The notes under the pieces were generated by a model that saw nothing but the letters and a program-made list of their open reading frames with translations, was not told the DNA's origin and made no database searches. The position numbers and the translations under genes are program-made. This document shows, piece by piece, positions 43,141-43,487 of a stretch of DNA of 43,487 bases. The stretch spans positions 1 to 43,487 of the forward strand of contig NZ_PJIZ01000061.1 of assembly GCF_021596505.1 (NCBI RefSeq). Direction: 5' to 3'. Position 1 is the stretch's first letter. The number at the start of each line of letters is the position of its first letter. Origin of the DNA: Nostoc sp. CMAA1605. GTDB lineage: Bacteria > Cyanobacteriota > Cyanobacteriia > Cyanobacteriales > Nostocaceae.

Positions 43141-43487
43141 TCAGGCTACATAATCGAAAAGCATAGTAGTCATGTAGCGATCTGCCCACTCTGTACCAAA
43201 AGATTTCTCTAGTACGCGCCGAGTTTTATCATTTTGTTGCTGCTTTGTACAGTAGTGGCGTTGTCCTGCTAACACCTTAGAGATGTCGAGATTTGAGGTT
43301 AGGGGTGTTTCTGTACTAGCAATTTGACAATGGATAGTGAGAAAATCCCGCACCCGATTAAGAAACATATCTTCTTCATCAGGGGTTCCTGGACGGACAA
43401 ACAGACAAAATTCTGAAAAAATATCGCCCCAAGCTGGTAAATCTCGCGTTGGGAAAACGGGAGTTCCGACAAAACCGACAATTGTGA
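43141..43487 (-). CDS. pcyA: Phycocyanobilin:ferredoxin oxidoreductase, C-terminal part (5' truncated by window)
   Basis: About 114 C-terminal residues; the start lies beyond the window edge. The reading TIVGFVGTPVF, LPAWGDIFSEFC, then QNDKTRRVLEKSFG and EWADRYMTTMLFD matches the PcyA C-terminus. PcyA reduces biliverdin IXalpha to 3Z-phycocyanobilin by four electrons from ferredoxin, the chromophore of phycocyanin. Its position upstream of the cpc operon on the same strand fits the red-light induction of pcyA together with cpc2 known in type 3 chromatic acclimation. Catalytic Glu/His/Asp residues are in the missing part. Confidence 0.88.
   Translation of the reverse strand, partial: TIVGFVGTPVFPTRDLPAWGDIFSEFCLFVRPGTPDEEDMFLNRVRDFLTIHCQIASTETPLTSNLDISKVLAGQRHYCTKQQQNDKTRRVLEKSFGTEWADRYMTTMLFDYVA

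Noticed and set aside
1..43487. tRNA, rRNA or riboswitch genes
   Set aside because: I looked for cloverleaf-like and conserved riboswitch cores by eye and found none convincing; a covariance-model scan would be needed to exclude small RNAs.

Overview
The window is a chromosomal segment of a filamentous, probably heterocystous, cyanobacterium of the Nostoc/Anabaena/Tolypothrix type. The evidence is phycobilisome genes, the cyanobacterial sufR/sufBCDS locus, many GCGATCGC (HIP1) octamers, arrays of 7-bp short tandem repeats, small dispersed inverted-repeat elements, and relics of large hybrid kinases. No strain can be named from the sequence alone.

Positions 1-7,100 hold a CPBP-family membrane protease, a TM2-domain protein, a copper P-type ATPase and an FHA protein, separated by repeat-rich DNA. 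Two of these genes carry short tandem repeats inside the reading frame. Positions 7,280-13,700 are mostly minus strand: a conserved unknown, a ComFB-type protein, an M23 peptidase, an LD-carboxypeptidase with a Tat-type leader, a small unknown and a REC-PAS-HK-REC hybrid kinase. Just upstream of that kinase is the relic of another kinase. Positions 14,500-22,330 hold tsaB, a membrane protein, a two-gene DUF4231 (SLATT-like) plus SLOG/LSDAT module, an ABC ATPase without a permease, a TPR lipoprotein-like gene, a YbjQ-family gene, a frameshifted membrane protein and a small unknown.

Positions 22,570-28,550 are the iron-sulfur cluster assembly locus: sufR divergent from sufB-sufC-sufD-sufS, with two CAAC-N6-GTTG operators between them and a terminator after sufS. 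Positions 28,670-34,450 hold a secreted-type unknown with a probable frameshift, a 1238-residue NACHT-HEAT STAND NTPase, a pentapeptide-repeat protein and a small unknown.

Positions 34,800-43,487 are light-harvesting related. Two HEAT-repeat proteins of the phycobilin lyase/NblB type, a DUF1838-like protein and a divergent phycobiliprotein-like globin precede (in window order) a broken Uma2 gene. Then comes a minus-strand operon cpcB-cpcA-cpcH-cpcI-cpcD, and upstream of it a YgiT-like small gene and the 3' end of pcyA. The cpcB upstream region carries an exact match to the L box (TTGCACA-N4-TTGCACA) bound by RcaC in type 3 chromatic acclimation. The operon is therefore best read as the red-light-inducible phycocyanin-2 (cpc2) operon, with pcyA nearby to supply phycocyanobilin. 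The leads most worth following are this light-regulated block, the SLOG-SLATT module, the NACHT-HEAT protein, the phycobiliprotein-like globin beside an NblB-like gene, and the decayed kinase.
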